NCBI GenBank assembly: GCA_037044905.1 | Contig: JBAOKB010000024.1 | Span: 372,001-436,000, forward strand | Length of the DNA stretch: 64,000 bases | Reading direction: 5' to 3' | Origin: Hortaea werneckii | Lineage: Eukaryota; Ascomycota; Dothideomycetes; Mycosphaerellales; Teratosphaeriaceae | In this document: piece by piece, positions 19,705 through 29,098 of the stretch | How positions within the stretch are numbered: position 1 is the first letter of the stretch | Layout of the letters: each line of letters starts with the position of its first letter | Position numbers and translations under genes: made by a program | Notes under the pieces: model-generated | The model's database searches: none | Seen by the model: only the letters and a program-made list of their open reading frames with translations | What the model was told of the DNA's origin: nothing

Positions 19705-22700
19705 ATGGCTAGTTTGGCAGCATTCTTGAGTCTACCACCAACAATTCGACTTACTATTGCCCGAAAGACACTTTTTCCCGCATTTAGAACTTACTCTTCT
19801 TACAATCCAACCATGGACGCGCCCGAATGGCGAAGGGGCGCCGATCCTGCAGTCCCCAAACCCCGAAAACAGTTCTTTCCTCAAAAGCGCAACCTTGCCA
19901 CGTCGGTACCAGAACCAAATGGTGCAGCTATACCAGATGGCTCCATCCAGTACCCGGGAAATGCCGTGTACAATGCAGGAGCGTACCAAGCGCCAGACCT
20001 GTCAACGATACAACGCAGCATGCCTTTACCCAAAAAATTTGAGTATCCAAAAGCAACGAAGGATCTTTTTGAGCCGTTCGGAGGCCAAACCGCAATACAT
20101 AACATCTGTGCCCAGAAGAACATCCCTTTGCAAGCTGATGTAAATTTTCATGAGGTGAACAGAGGATGGTCTGTCTGTAATCTGCATGTCATGATTTCTG
20201 GGCTTCCACCCGCGACGACATCGGGTGCGGGAGAGAATAGAAAGGCGGCAAAGGCGGCCGCATGGTTGCACCTGGTAGCAATGCTACACAGTAATGGTGT
20301 ATTGAGGGCTTTGATGATGCAGCCGAAGGCGGCGACGATGGCGAACGGCATGGGGCCGCCGCCGACACAGGCGACTGGAGCTGGACCCAAGCAGAGGAAG
20401 TCTTCTATGCAAGCACAAGTACCGCCTGCTCCGCTACAGGACTTGCGTTATTGGCAACAGCAAATGCCTGGACCTACACGAAAGGAATACGAGCACGCAC
20501 CCAAAGACCTATTCATCCCGAGCAAGGTACCGGCGGCAATGCAGCAGATTGCGTCCAGGATGCGCGTGCCGCTTAGTACAGACATCGACTACTTCCCGAA
20601 ACCACTTGGTCGCGGTGTGAGCGCTTTCAGTTGCCACCTCAAATTCGAGCTGGCCGACTACTGCACAGAGGATGGCTACGGCGAAGGTCTCGGCAAGCAG
20701 GCAGCAAGGCAGGCAGCATGGTACCAGCTGGTGGCTAAGATGCACAGCAAGGGAACGCTGAAAAAGATCATAGATGGGTCGGATGATAATAACACCGACG
20801 GTCATGCTTCTGACGCACAGCTACGGCCTGTCAAGTTAGATGAGAAGACGTTGAAAGAGGAAAAAGACGCGAAAATTGAGATTTTCAACTATGCCGCAGC
20901 TTTTGGGGACGTGCCACTGTTTACAGTCCAACCTGTGAAACCTAGGTCAGTCCCTAGTTACCGCCGACCGACGCCAAAGAAAGTGCCGAACTCGTTCCAT
21001 GTGACCGTCAGTCTGCCGGCGCTGAATCTGCAGGCGTCATCGGTGGCAACCAACTTGAAAAACGCGGAAACAGCGGCAGCGATCGAATTCAAGCGAAAGG
21101 CCGAAGAGCACCATGCGGCAAACCCAGACGCGAGTACTCTACAAGCCCAGGCGAACTTCAGTGCCCTCAATACGAAGACTGCAAAAGACTTTTTCGTTTT
21201 CTTGAAGGATATTCGGCCGGATGTGAACATTGAGGTGGAGACGGAGAACAAGGCCATGCCGGGCGGTGCTGTAATGCACACTGCATGCATCACGATGAAT
21301 GGACAGGCCGTAGGACCCCCGGCGGAAATGAGCAGGAAAGAAAATGCCACCGAAGTCGCACACCTGACTGCCGCCGTCACGATTGCCAAGGCCGAGCCTG
21401 AACTTCTGAACCAATTTGTTCAAAGGCTCAAGAAAGGCAAAGGTAAAGTGCTCCAAGCCATGAATCCAGTAGACTTCCGCCTGGACAGCGAAACGTTGTA
21501 CACCATGCGCACTGCCCTTGTAGAGGCACGCCAAGCTGGGTTGCCCGATGATAGGCAGATGCTTGCGCCCATGGAGGATCAGGAGCGGGAAGGTTTCGGT
21601 CGGCGTAGGAGAAGAGGTCTCCGTCGGAATGAAATTCCCGCTGCGAACGAGCGTCTGAAAGAGAAGCTGCAGGCCTTCTTGAACGAGCCCTCCCTTGAAG
21701 AGCTGAGGGCGAAGAAAGCCGCTCTACCGATGACGCAGTATCGTGATCAGGTGCTCGAAATGGTGACAGCAAATCCATACAGTATTGTTATCGGTGCCAC
21801 TGGTAGCGGCAAGACAACTCAGGTTCCACAGCTGATTCTGGAGGATGAGATAAACAATGGCAAAGGTGGATCGTGCAACATCATTTGCACGCAGCCTAGA
21901 CGTATTGCTGCGACGTCGGTTGCTGAACGGGTTGCTGTGGAGCGTAATGAGCGGTTGCAGGAGTCTGTTGGCTATCACGTCCGGTTTGCTCCTAAGCTCC
22001 CTCAACCGGGTGGAAGTATCACGTACTGTACCACTGGTATACTCCTGGAGCAGCTGAAGCACGAGCCCGACATGCTCGACAGCATATCGCACATCCTGAT
22101 CGACGAAGTGCACGAACGAGACATGAACGTGGATTTCCTCATGATCGTGGTCAAGAAAGCCCTGCAGTCCCGTGCGGCTGCTGGCAAGACCTTGCCCAAG
22201 GTAGTATTGATGTCCGCCACGCTCGATACGGAGATGTTTGCGGGCTACTTCGCTTCGAAGGATGGGAAATTGTGCCCGTCGGTCAGCGTGCCAGGACGTA
22301 CATTCCCAGTCACGGAAAGACACTTGGATTCAATTATGAGTGAACTGAACCAGGCCTACGGTGGAGCGAAGCTCGCTCAGATTCTGGATAAAGACAAAAC
22401 AAGTGAGGATTACCTGAAGGCCGAGACTGTGTTCAGTGGTCAGAACAGTGTACGAAACAGCGTGCAGAACAGCGTGCAGAATAGCGGTACCAACACGCCC
22501 TCTGGTGAGGCTGGTGGTATTGATTGGAAGCGGGAAAGGCTTCCTCAGATCGATATTGGAGAGTCGACAACGGCCCAGTCGGAGAAAGAAGAGGGCAGAG
22601 TTCCGACTGCGTTGCTTGCAGCGACTATTGCGCATGTATGCAAGACATCAGACGAGGGCGCCATTCTTGCGTTCGTGCCCGGTCTTGAAGAAATTACCAA

Positions 22701-24240
22701 GACGCATAAGCATCTGTTGGAGATGAATTTGCTTGGGATGGATTTCAACGACCCGGAGAAGTTCAAGATTTGCCTATTGCATTCGACCGTGCCGAAGGAA
22801 GACCAGGATGCGGTATTTCAGAGCGTGCCGAAAGGATGTCGCAAGATCATTCTTTCGACAAATATTGCAGAGACGTCGGTTACTGTGACGGATGTACGAT
22901 TCGTGTTGGATACCGGCAAGCTGAGAGAGAAGCGGTACGACCAGATGAAACGCATCACGAGCTTACAGACAGTTTGGGTCAGCAGATCGAACGCCAAGCA
23001 GCGCGCCGGTCGTGCTGGCAGAGTGGCAGACGGGTACTACTATGCCCTGTTCTCGCAGGAACGACACGATTCACTGCGTGCAGTGGGCTTGCCTGAGCTC
23101 TTGAGAAGCGATCTCCAAGAGGTCTGCTTGTCCATCAAGGCGCAGAAATTCAAGGAGCCGGTCGGACAATTCCTGGCCCAGGCCATTGAACCTCCTGTTC
23201 CCCAGGCCATTGAGGCCGCTGTTTCTAACCTCGAGGCTATCGAAGCCTTCACGGAAGATGAGCGATTGACGGATCTTGGTTCGCTGCTTGCAAAACTCCC
23301 GATCCACCCTGCTTGGGGCAAGATGATTGTTCTCGGCGTAATCTTCAGGTGTTTGGACCCGATGCTCATCCTCGGCGCGGCGCAAGAAGAGCGCTCGCTA
23401 TTCATCAGTCCGATAGGTCCAGATGCCCGCTCACAAGCGCGCCGCATCCGGCTCAACTACGCCAATGGCGAGAAGAGCGACCACCTCTCCATGCTCAACG
23501 CTTTCCGCGAGATCCGCTCCCTGCGTGACCAGAGTGGAATGGGATATGCCTTCGACCGAGCCCGTGACAACTACATCCACATGGGCGCCTTCCGAACCAT
23601 CGAAGGCACCGCCAGACAAATTGTCGAGATCCTCGCCGAAGCGAAACTGATCGAAAAGCCCGAACCTTTCTCATCCCGTTCCCGCTACGGCGGTGGCGGC
23701 GGTGACTACGGCCCCGCCGCTCTGAACCGCAACTCGAACAACACCGCCCTAATCCAGAGTCTCCTCCTCGCCGGCGTGTATCCCAACCTCGGCGCCAAGT
23801 CCTCAGCCAAGGGCTCCGCCTTCCGCACCGTGACCGAGCGCGGCGTCCTCATGCACGTCAGCTCGCTCAACGACGACTCCAAGAGCAAAGAGAAAACCGC
23901 CTTCGGCTCCCTGTACGCCTACAGCTCCCTCGCCAAAGCCGTCGACGGCCACGCCCTCTTCATGCGCGATACCACCCAGGTTTCGCCCCTGATGACCTCG
24001 CTGTTCGGCGGGAAGTTGGATCTCACGGAGTCTCATCGTCTGGAACTGGATGATTGGCTGCCGTTCTGGATTAAGACGGCTGATCGCCAATTCGCGAGTA
24101 AATTGGTCCTCGAGTTTAGGAAGGCGCTGGATCGTGTGCTCAATGAGGCGTATCGCTCCCTGGGGCATTTGGAGGAGCATGGGCAGGTTGGGGGTTCGCG
24201 GATGATCCTATCCGGGAGAGGTTCGCGAGTCAGGTTGTGA
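19705..24240 (+). CDS. DExH-box RNA helicase (DHX29/36/57-like) with N-terminal dsRNA-binding-like repeats
   Basis: Single intact 1511-aa frame. The first 40 residues are basic and hydroxylated (RLTIARKTLFPAFRTYSSYN), so a mitochondrial targeting signal is possible. Two dsRBD-like segments follow at about 105-200 and 265-355, each ending in an Ala-rich helix (AAKAAAWLHLVAML; AARQAAWYQLVAKM). Helicase motifs: GATGSGKTT (about 697-705), TQPRRIAA, DEVHERD (about 800), SATLD (about 837), STNIAETSVTV and QRAGRAGRV (about 1099), then helicase-associated and OB-fold regions. A short NSVRNSVQNSVQNSG repeat sits in the insert between the RecA domains. Such proteins remodel structured RNA, often on ribosomes or in mitochondria. 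The start at 19705 was chosen for the presequence-like N-terminus; Met37 would remove it. Confidence 0.88.
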   Translation: MASLAAFLSLPPTIRLTIARKTLFPAFRTYSSYNPTMDAPEWRRGADPAVPKPRKQFFPQKRNLATSVPEPNGAAIPDGSIQYPGNAVYNAGAYQAPDLSTIQRSMPLPKKFEYPKATKDLFEPFGGQTAIHNICAQKNIPLQADVNFHEVNRGWSVCNLHVMISGLPPATTSGAGENRKAAKAAAWLHLVAMLHSNGVLRALMMQPKAATMANGMGPPPTQATGAGPKQRKSSMQAQVPPAPLQDLRYWQQQMPGPTRKEYEHAPKDLFIPSKVPAAMQQIASRMRVPLSTDIDYFPKPLGRGVSAFSCHLKFELADYCTEDGYGEGLGKQAARQAAWYQLVAKMHSKGTLKKIIDGSDDNNTDGHASDAQLRPVKLDEKTLKEEKDAKIEIFNYAAAFGDVPLFTVQPVKPRSVPSYRRPTPKKVPNSFHVTVSLPALNLQASSVATNLKNAETAAAIEFKRKAEEHHAANPDASTLQAQANFSALNTKTAKDFFVFLKDIRPDVNIEVETENKAMPGGAVMHTACITMNGQAVGPPAEMSRKENATEVAHLTAAVTIAKAEPELLNQFVQRLKKGKGKVLQAMNPVDFRLDSETLYTMRTALVEARQAGLPDDRQMLAPMEDQEREGFGRRRRRGLRRNEIPAANERLKEKLQAFLNEPSLEELRAKKAALPMTQYRDQVLEMVTANPYSIVIGATGSGKTTQVPQLILEDEINNGKGGSCNIICTQPRRIAATSVAERVAVERNERLQESVGYHVRFAPKLPQPGGSITYCTTGILLEQLKHEPDMLDSISHILIDEVHERDMNVDFLMIVVKKALQSRAAAGKTLPKVVLMSATLDTEMFAGYFASKDGKLCPSVSVPGRTFPVTERHLDSIMSELNQAYGGAKLAQILDKDKTSEDYLKAETVFSGQNSVRNSVQNSVQNSGTNTPSGEAGGIDWKRERLPQIDIGESTTAQSEKEEGRVPTALLAATIAHVCKTSDEGAILAFVPGLEEITKTHKHLLEMNLLGMDFNDPEKFKICLLHSTVPKEDQDAVFQSVPKGCRKIILSTNIAETSVTVTDVRFVLDTGKLREKRYDQMKRITSLQTVWVSRSNAKQRAGRAGRVADGYYYALFSQERHDSLRAVGLPELLRSDLQEVCLSIKAQKFKEPVGQFLAQAIEPPVPQAIEAAVSNLEAIEAFTEDERLTDLGSLLAKLPIHPAWGKMIVLGVIFRCLDPMLILGAAQEERSLFISPIGPDARSQARRIRLNYANGEKSDHLSMLNAFREIRSLRDQSGMGYAFDRARDNYIHMGAFRTIEGTARQIVEILAEAKLIEKPEPFSSRSRYGGGGGDYGPAALNRNSNNTALIQSLLLAGVYPNLGAKSSAKGSAFRTVTERGVLMHVSSLNDDSKSKEKTAFGSLYAYSSLAKAVDGHALFMRDTTQVSPLMTSLFGGKLDLTESHRLELDDWLPFWIKTADRQFASKLVLEFRKALDRVLNEAYRSLGHLEEHGQVGGSRMILSGRGSRVRL

Positions 24241-24540
24241 GGATCTTGAGTCATGCGGCCGGCAGACCGTTTGGGGGTCAGTGGGAGGCGGGGAGGTGGC
24301 CTAGATGGGGAGGAGGTGAAGGTGGAGGGAGGTGAGAGGGATGAGATGATGTGAGGTGCGTGGTTTGGATTGTTAGAACATAGATGCGTGCGTGAGGGTT
24401 GGGAATATCCTCTGGCTGCATGATACCCTGATGAGTCCCGGGGGAAGGGGTTTAGCTTTGTGTTCATGCATTGTACACTATCTTACATTGTCTTCTACCT
24501 TTTGCAAGTACTATGTTGCCAGAGACGGCACAAGTTCCTA
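24241..24540. other. convergent intergenic, 300 bp
   Basis: The 3' flanks of the helicase and BCS1 meet here. No gene seen. Confidence 0.5.
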
Positions 24541-26016
24541 CTAAGATGAGCTCGCCACTTGCGGCTGGCCAGCGCGGGTATATTTCAACTGGTCCACCAT
24601 CTCAATCGCGCCCTCGACATCACCCTTATTATAGACGAACAGACCCTGAAGCGCCGCCGTGCTAACAGTATCCACCAACCCCGCCCCCTGCGCTTTCTCC
24701 AAAAAGCGCTTCTTCCCCTCGCCACTGGGGTCCTGCTCCGCATAGAAACGATCCCATAGCCGTCCCATCTGCCACTCCGTCGCATTCCCCAGGTGCACCG
24801 TCATATCGACCCGTCCCGGTCGGATCAGCGCATCGTCCAATCTATCCAGATGATTCGTCGTCATGAAAATAATCCGCTCCTCGGCACTCGCCACCCCATC
24901 CAACGCATTCAGCAAACCCGAATACGTGACGTTAGCCCCGCTATACCCATCCTCATCCACCTGTCGCCGATTACTAAACGCCGCATCGGCGTCCTCGAGC
25001 AGCACGAGCGTGCGCGGCGGCACCGTCGCGAGTAACCGCGTCAGCAGATCGTCCGTCAAACCCCGCTGGCTCAGCGACAGCATCGCGATACTGAAATCCA
25101 ACTTCCCCGCCAACGCCTGCACGAACGAGGTCTTCCCCGTCCCCGGCGGGCCGTACAGGAGGTATCCGCGTCGGTACGGGATCCCGCGGTCGAGATACCA
25201 GACGCGCGCGTCGAGGAACTCCTGCACGTCGGACAGGATGCGCTCCGCGAGCCCTTCCTCCAGCACGACGGAGTCGTAAGGGCGGCGGCGTTTGGGTTGG
25301 CCCGAGGCCTGCCAGCTCATCTGCTGGCTGGTGTAGACGATGGTTTTCCCCTCGGTCTCCTGGGACGCCATGGCGTGGGCTTCGGCGAAGAGGTCCTCGA
25401 ATAGGTGGCGGTAGTAGTAGAGCGTGGTCAGGGTCACGGTCTCGAAGGGTTGGCCGTCGACTGAGAAGGATTTTCCGCTCCGTTCCCGGTTCACGGCGAA
25501 GAAGGCGTTCTTGTACCGGATGATGTGGCGTCCGTGGCCGGGTACGAGCGCGAAGGTGGTGTGCTGCGATCCGCTGGGGAGTTTGACGTTTTCCGTCTTG
25601 ATCTGCAGGTGGTGTAGTCCGGGCGTGAATTTCCGCATGAGGTACTCCATCGCGCCGAGTTTCTTCCTGGGTCCGGTCGGGGCCAGTTGGTTTTGGTATT
25701 GTGCTGTCATCCAGTTGAGCACCCAGTTGTAGGATTCATCGTGGCGGGTTATCTCCAGGTCGACCAGCATCCGCTGTCGTAGCATCGAAGCCCCGACGCG
25801 GAGACCCTGGGTGCCATATCTCAAGGCAGCTCCTAGGCCAGCGAGACCAAATCCGGCTGTGAAGAAGGGGTTGTTGAAAAGTTGGGAGATCAAGCTGCCT
25901 TCGCCATCCCCAGAAGCGGCAATCTGTTTGAGCGCATCCTGTTTGTTGGCCGGTGCAGGCTGGGCTGGCGCTACCGGCTGAGGCGGTATCTGAGGAGATG
26001 CATTGCCGTCCATCAA
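24541..26016 (-). CDS. BCS1: mitochondrial AAA chaperone BCS1
   Basis: Inner-membrane AAA ATPase that translocates the folded Rieske Fe-S protein into complex III. Intact single exon, 491 aa. The N-terminus is Pro/Ala/Gln-rich, followed by the transmembrane and import region (LFNNPFFTAGFGLAGLGAALRYG). The BCS1-specific domain follows (LVDLEITRHDESYNWVLNWM, RKLxSGS-type FALVPGHG). The AAA core has RGYLLYGPPGTGKTSF (Walker A, near residue 290), LVLLEDADAAF (Walker B), NVTYSGLLNALDGVAS and MTTNHLDRLDDALIRPGRVD. Close agreement with yeast Bcs1 in the last motif separates it from the many BCS1-like paralogues of fungi. Confidence 0.93.
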   Translation of the reverse strand: MMDGNASPQIPPQPVAPAQPAPANKQDALKQIAASGDGEGSLISQLFNNPFFTAGFGLAGLGAALRYGTQGLRVGASMLRQRMLVDLEITRHDESYNWVLNWMTAQYQNQLAPTGPRKKLGAMEYLMRKFTPGLHHLQIKTENVKLPSGSQHTTFALVPGHGRHIIRYKNAFFAVNRERSGKSFSVDGQPFETVTLTTLYYYRHLFEDLFAEAHAMASQETEGKTIVYTSQQMSWQASGQPKRRRPYDSVVLEEGLAERILSDVQEFLDARVWYLDRGIPYRRGYLLYGPPGTGKTSFVQALAGKLDFSIAMLSLSQRGLTDDLLTRLLATVPPRTLVLLEDADAAFSNRRQVDEDGYSGANVTYSGLLNALDGVASAEERIIFMTTNHLDRLDDALIRPGRVDMTVHLGNATEWQMGRLWDRFYAEQDPSGEGKKRFLEKAQGAGLVDTVSTAALQGLFVYNKGDVEGAIEMVDQLKYTRAGQPQVASSS

Positions 26017-26320
26017 TGATGGTCCAAGGCAATCAGAAGGTTTTTAATCAAAGTCTGTATGTCGTCTCGCAGGGAGAAGAATACTGTACTATAGTGTGAA
26101 CGGTAGATGCGATAAGAGACGGATCTAAGCGCGACGGCTAATGCACCCCGGAGAAATTAGCGCTATCAGGACGAGGCGAGATGGATGAAACGAGCCAAAT
26201 GATGCAGGCGCATCTGCAACCCAGAACGCCTCTCTCTTCCCTTCTGTTTGACTTCCTTTTGTTTTCGTCTTCCTTCAACAACGTCCTTGACAGGCCTTCA
26301 AAAAGAGGCATTGTGGTGCC
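26017..26320. other. divergent intergenic, 304 bp
   Basis: Upstream regions of BCS1 (minus) and the RRM protein (plus). Nothing specific seen. Confidence 0.5.
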
Positions 26321-28252
26321 ATGGCCTACTCTGAGAAAGTCACGGTTGATAAAGCTTATTTCGACGCCTTGCTTCGCAGGTAAGCGAGGAGATAAATTGC
26401 TGTGCCACAAAACCACATTGTATGGCTGACCTGTCGTTTTGCAGAGCGAATTTGGTACGGCGCCATGTCACTGGAATCAATCCAGATCCTGTAGTCTGAC
26501 ATGGTGATACAGCATACGTCCGCACAGCCTCTTGCCCGTCCGGATCCCGTTAACGTCACCGTCGCGAGAACCGAGTATGACAGCTTGGTAAAGGCTCCTT
26601 GTCCGGTGATATCCTTACATATCAAGACCGAACTAAGATTGTCTAGCTACGTGTGTCGAAAGAGTACGAATTACTAAAGAGCGCGTTGTTCCAAGGCGGT
26701 ATCACCGCTGAGACCCTCGACATTTTGATCTCTGGCGCCGGCTCTGGCGGAACACGAAAGGACTCGGGTGCCTCAGGATTGAAAACGGGACCCGATGGTT
26801 TCGACAGTCAATCATCAGCATACTATTCCAACCTGAACTGTCAGAACCAGACCAGCCTCTACCAGGATAATCGCTGGAGACGCAATGGTATGCCCAGCAG
26901 CAGCACCTTCCGTGACAGCAATTCGCAGCGAGCGCAGGCAGGTGCTACTTTGCGGGTACCGAGTTTCAGCCGTCAAGCTAGCTACGGTGCACCCCCTTCC
27001 TCTATTCCCGATGATTCTGCGTTCGACGACGATGACGACGACGACGACGACGTTAACAACATGATCGAAGAAAGCAGACGGAGCTTACTTCAACTCCCTG
27101 CTCTGCACTCGAACAACGAGCGTCGTACCTTATACTTCTCCGGCTTCTCTGATCGTACGACGTACAAAGATTTCGTCTCCGTCATTAAAGGCGGTCAATT
27201 GCTTAGCATCAACCTTCGGCCGGAGAGAAGCGGCACAGTCACGTTCCTGGATGGTGCAGAGGCCTTTCTAGCTTGGGTCAAGAGGCACGACATCTACTTG
27301 CATTCAAAGAGAGTAAGTCTTCCAAGCTGCACATTACAGCACCCCCTGAGAATAGAAGCGAAAGAGAAGTACGACGATGGGAGAAGAAAAAGCAGAGCCC
27401 TCCATGTCTTTTAATTTTTTTTTTTTCTTTTCCCTTCGGGAAAAGAAATACAAAAGAATTGAAAACAACCATCATCACCCGTCTCTAAATCCCATCGCTA
27501 AACAAACCCCTCCCCTTCCACAGATCGAAGTCAAGTGGGCCGACCGCCAATACCGCCTCAACAACCACATCCACCACAAGATCCTCCACGGCGCGACCCG
27601 CAACCTGAAGATCCGCAACGCACGCTCGCACGGCCTAACCGCGGCCCAGATCCGCGCCGACCTCGACCACATCCACAACCTCGTCATCATCGACATCTCC
27701 TTCCGCTGTCCGGCCTCAGCGGCGGCGATGCGTAGTGGCAGCAGCGCAAGGGAAGGCGGCGACGACGCCTACGTCGAGACCAACGCCGTGCACAACGCCC
27801 TCTTCGCCCGCACGTGCATGATGAGTCGTACGGCGTATAAGGGATGTCGGATTGAGTTTTTTCCGGACCAGTGTGCGGGTCCCTTGCCTGTTCCGGCTAT
27901 CGTCTCGAGATCATCGAGGGGTGGGTTGGCGCAGTTGGATCCGCTGTCGCAGCTGAAGATGAATGAGAGGAGCAGGGCAAGGGGTGCGGGTCACGCTGAT
28001 GGCGCTGCTAAGGGAGCGGTGGTGCGGAATCGGTTTGAGTTGTTGGAGGTGGGCGATGGGGATGATGATGATGAGCAGGAGGAGGACGAGGGCGGGGAAA
28101 GTGATGAGTATGAGGTCTCAGTGGGGGTTCGCGCTTGTCGTCGTCGGCTGTCGCAGGCGAGCGATGGGTACGATGGGTATGACGACGAGGAGACAACGAC
28201 ACCGGGGGATGGCGTACGTCTCGGTCCTTGCGACTCCGGGACGGAAGATTAG
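26321..28252 (+). CDS. RRM-domain RNA-binding protein, five exons including a 10-nt exon
   Basis: Exons are 26321-26379, 26445-26454, 26513-26587, 26647-27312 and 27524-28252, 512 aa in total, with every join in phase. The N-terminus reads MAYSEKVTVDKAYFDALLRR-ANL, then EYDSL-LRVSKEYELLKSAL. An acidic Asp run (about residue 180) precedes the RRM (RTLYFSGFSDRTTYKDFVSV, SGTVTFLDGAEAFLAWVKRH), which continues across the fourth intron (IEVKWADRQYRLNNHI). A second, divergent RRM-like stretch (ATRNLKIRNA, HNLVIIDISF, YKGCRIEFFPDQC) follows, then an acidic disordered tail. It resembles fungal differentiation-associated RRM proteins of the Nrd1 type. The fourth intron (211 nt) is unusually long and carries a poly-T run and an inverted GGGAAAAGAAA/TTTTCTTTTCCC pair. 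Confidence 0.8.
26445..26454 (+). other. 10-nt microexon of the RRM gene
   Basis: The 10 bases lie between TTTTGCAG and GTACGG. With exon 1 (59 nt) they give exactly 23 codons and the peptide RRANL. Skipping this exon would shift the frame. Confidence 0.75.
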
Positions 28253-29098
28253 AGCCATTCTCTTCCCTACCTCCCTCACCTAGAGATTCATCCACCGCAA
28301 GATGAGTCAGAAGAGGAAGAGCCATGGGACTGGTTGTCTTTCGGGTCAGGATTTTCTTTCCCTTTCGGTTTCACAATCGAATCGCTTCCTTTCACTAAAG
28401 CAACGTTACCCCTTTCCCCACGGAGGAGGAGGAGAATCGGGGAAGGGAAATCTTAGCTCGAAACATGGGAGAGTATTGAGGGGAAAAATCAATCTTCGTA
28501 CGCCAAAGCAAGATCGTTCGAGACGGTTGTGGGGAAATGGACGGAAAAGGGGGCCGGGGGGAGGAGGCGGGGAAAGAAGACAAAGATCAGCACATCGAGT
28601 TTTAAATTTCTTTCCCTGTGCCCCCCCCCCCCCCCCCCTTTTCCCGGGGGACCTATATTGGAAGTGTAATTGCTATGCGTGAGCGAGAAAACGAGTCAAG
28701 GGAAAAAGAGAAGTCCCTCCGGCATTTCATGGCTTATGCGGATCTCACCTTTTCTTTTCTTTTCTTGTTTTTTGGTTTTTGAGGTGTAGGGGGAATTGGG
28801 GGGACTAGCAGATAGTTAAAATCTTAGTAGCTTTGGTAGGACAGCTTTTTTCCTTGCCTCTCCCTCTAAACATTAGGCTGCTTTCTTCTTCCTCCTTCCT
28901 CTTTGGGGGGGCAGACAAGGAAGCAGAGGAAAAGCGGAAAAAAAAAAAAAGGAATATTGAGCCAAAGACAAAAAAAGGAAAAGAAAAAGAAAAAGAAAAG
29001 AATAAGGAAAAGGAAAAGGGGACCTAAGAAAAATTATACCATCGTACATATAACCCATCATAACACTCTGCTCCCTCCTTTGGGGGAAAAGAAGAATC
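28253..29098. other. convergent intergenic with low-complexity tracts
   Basis: It holds an 18-C run (28621-28638), G-rich patches near 28550 and an A/G-rich tract of AAAAG-type units (about 28939-29024). No gene is supported; the long open frames here are low-complexity artefacts. Confidence 0.6.

Noticed and set aside
23803..24180. Minus-strand frame inside the helicase gene
   Set aside because: It is a shadow of an intact, conserved plus-strand gene with no domain of its own.
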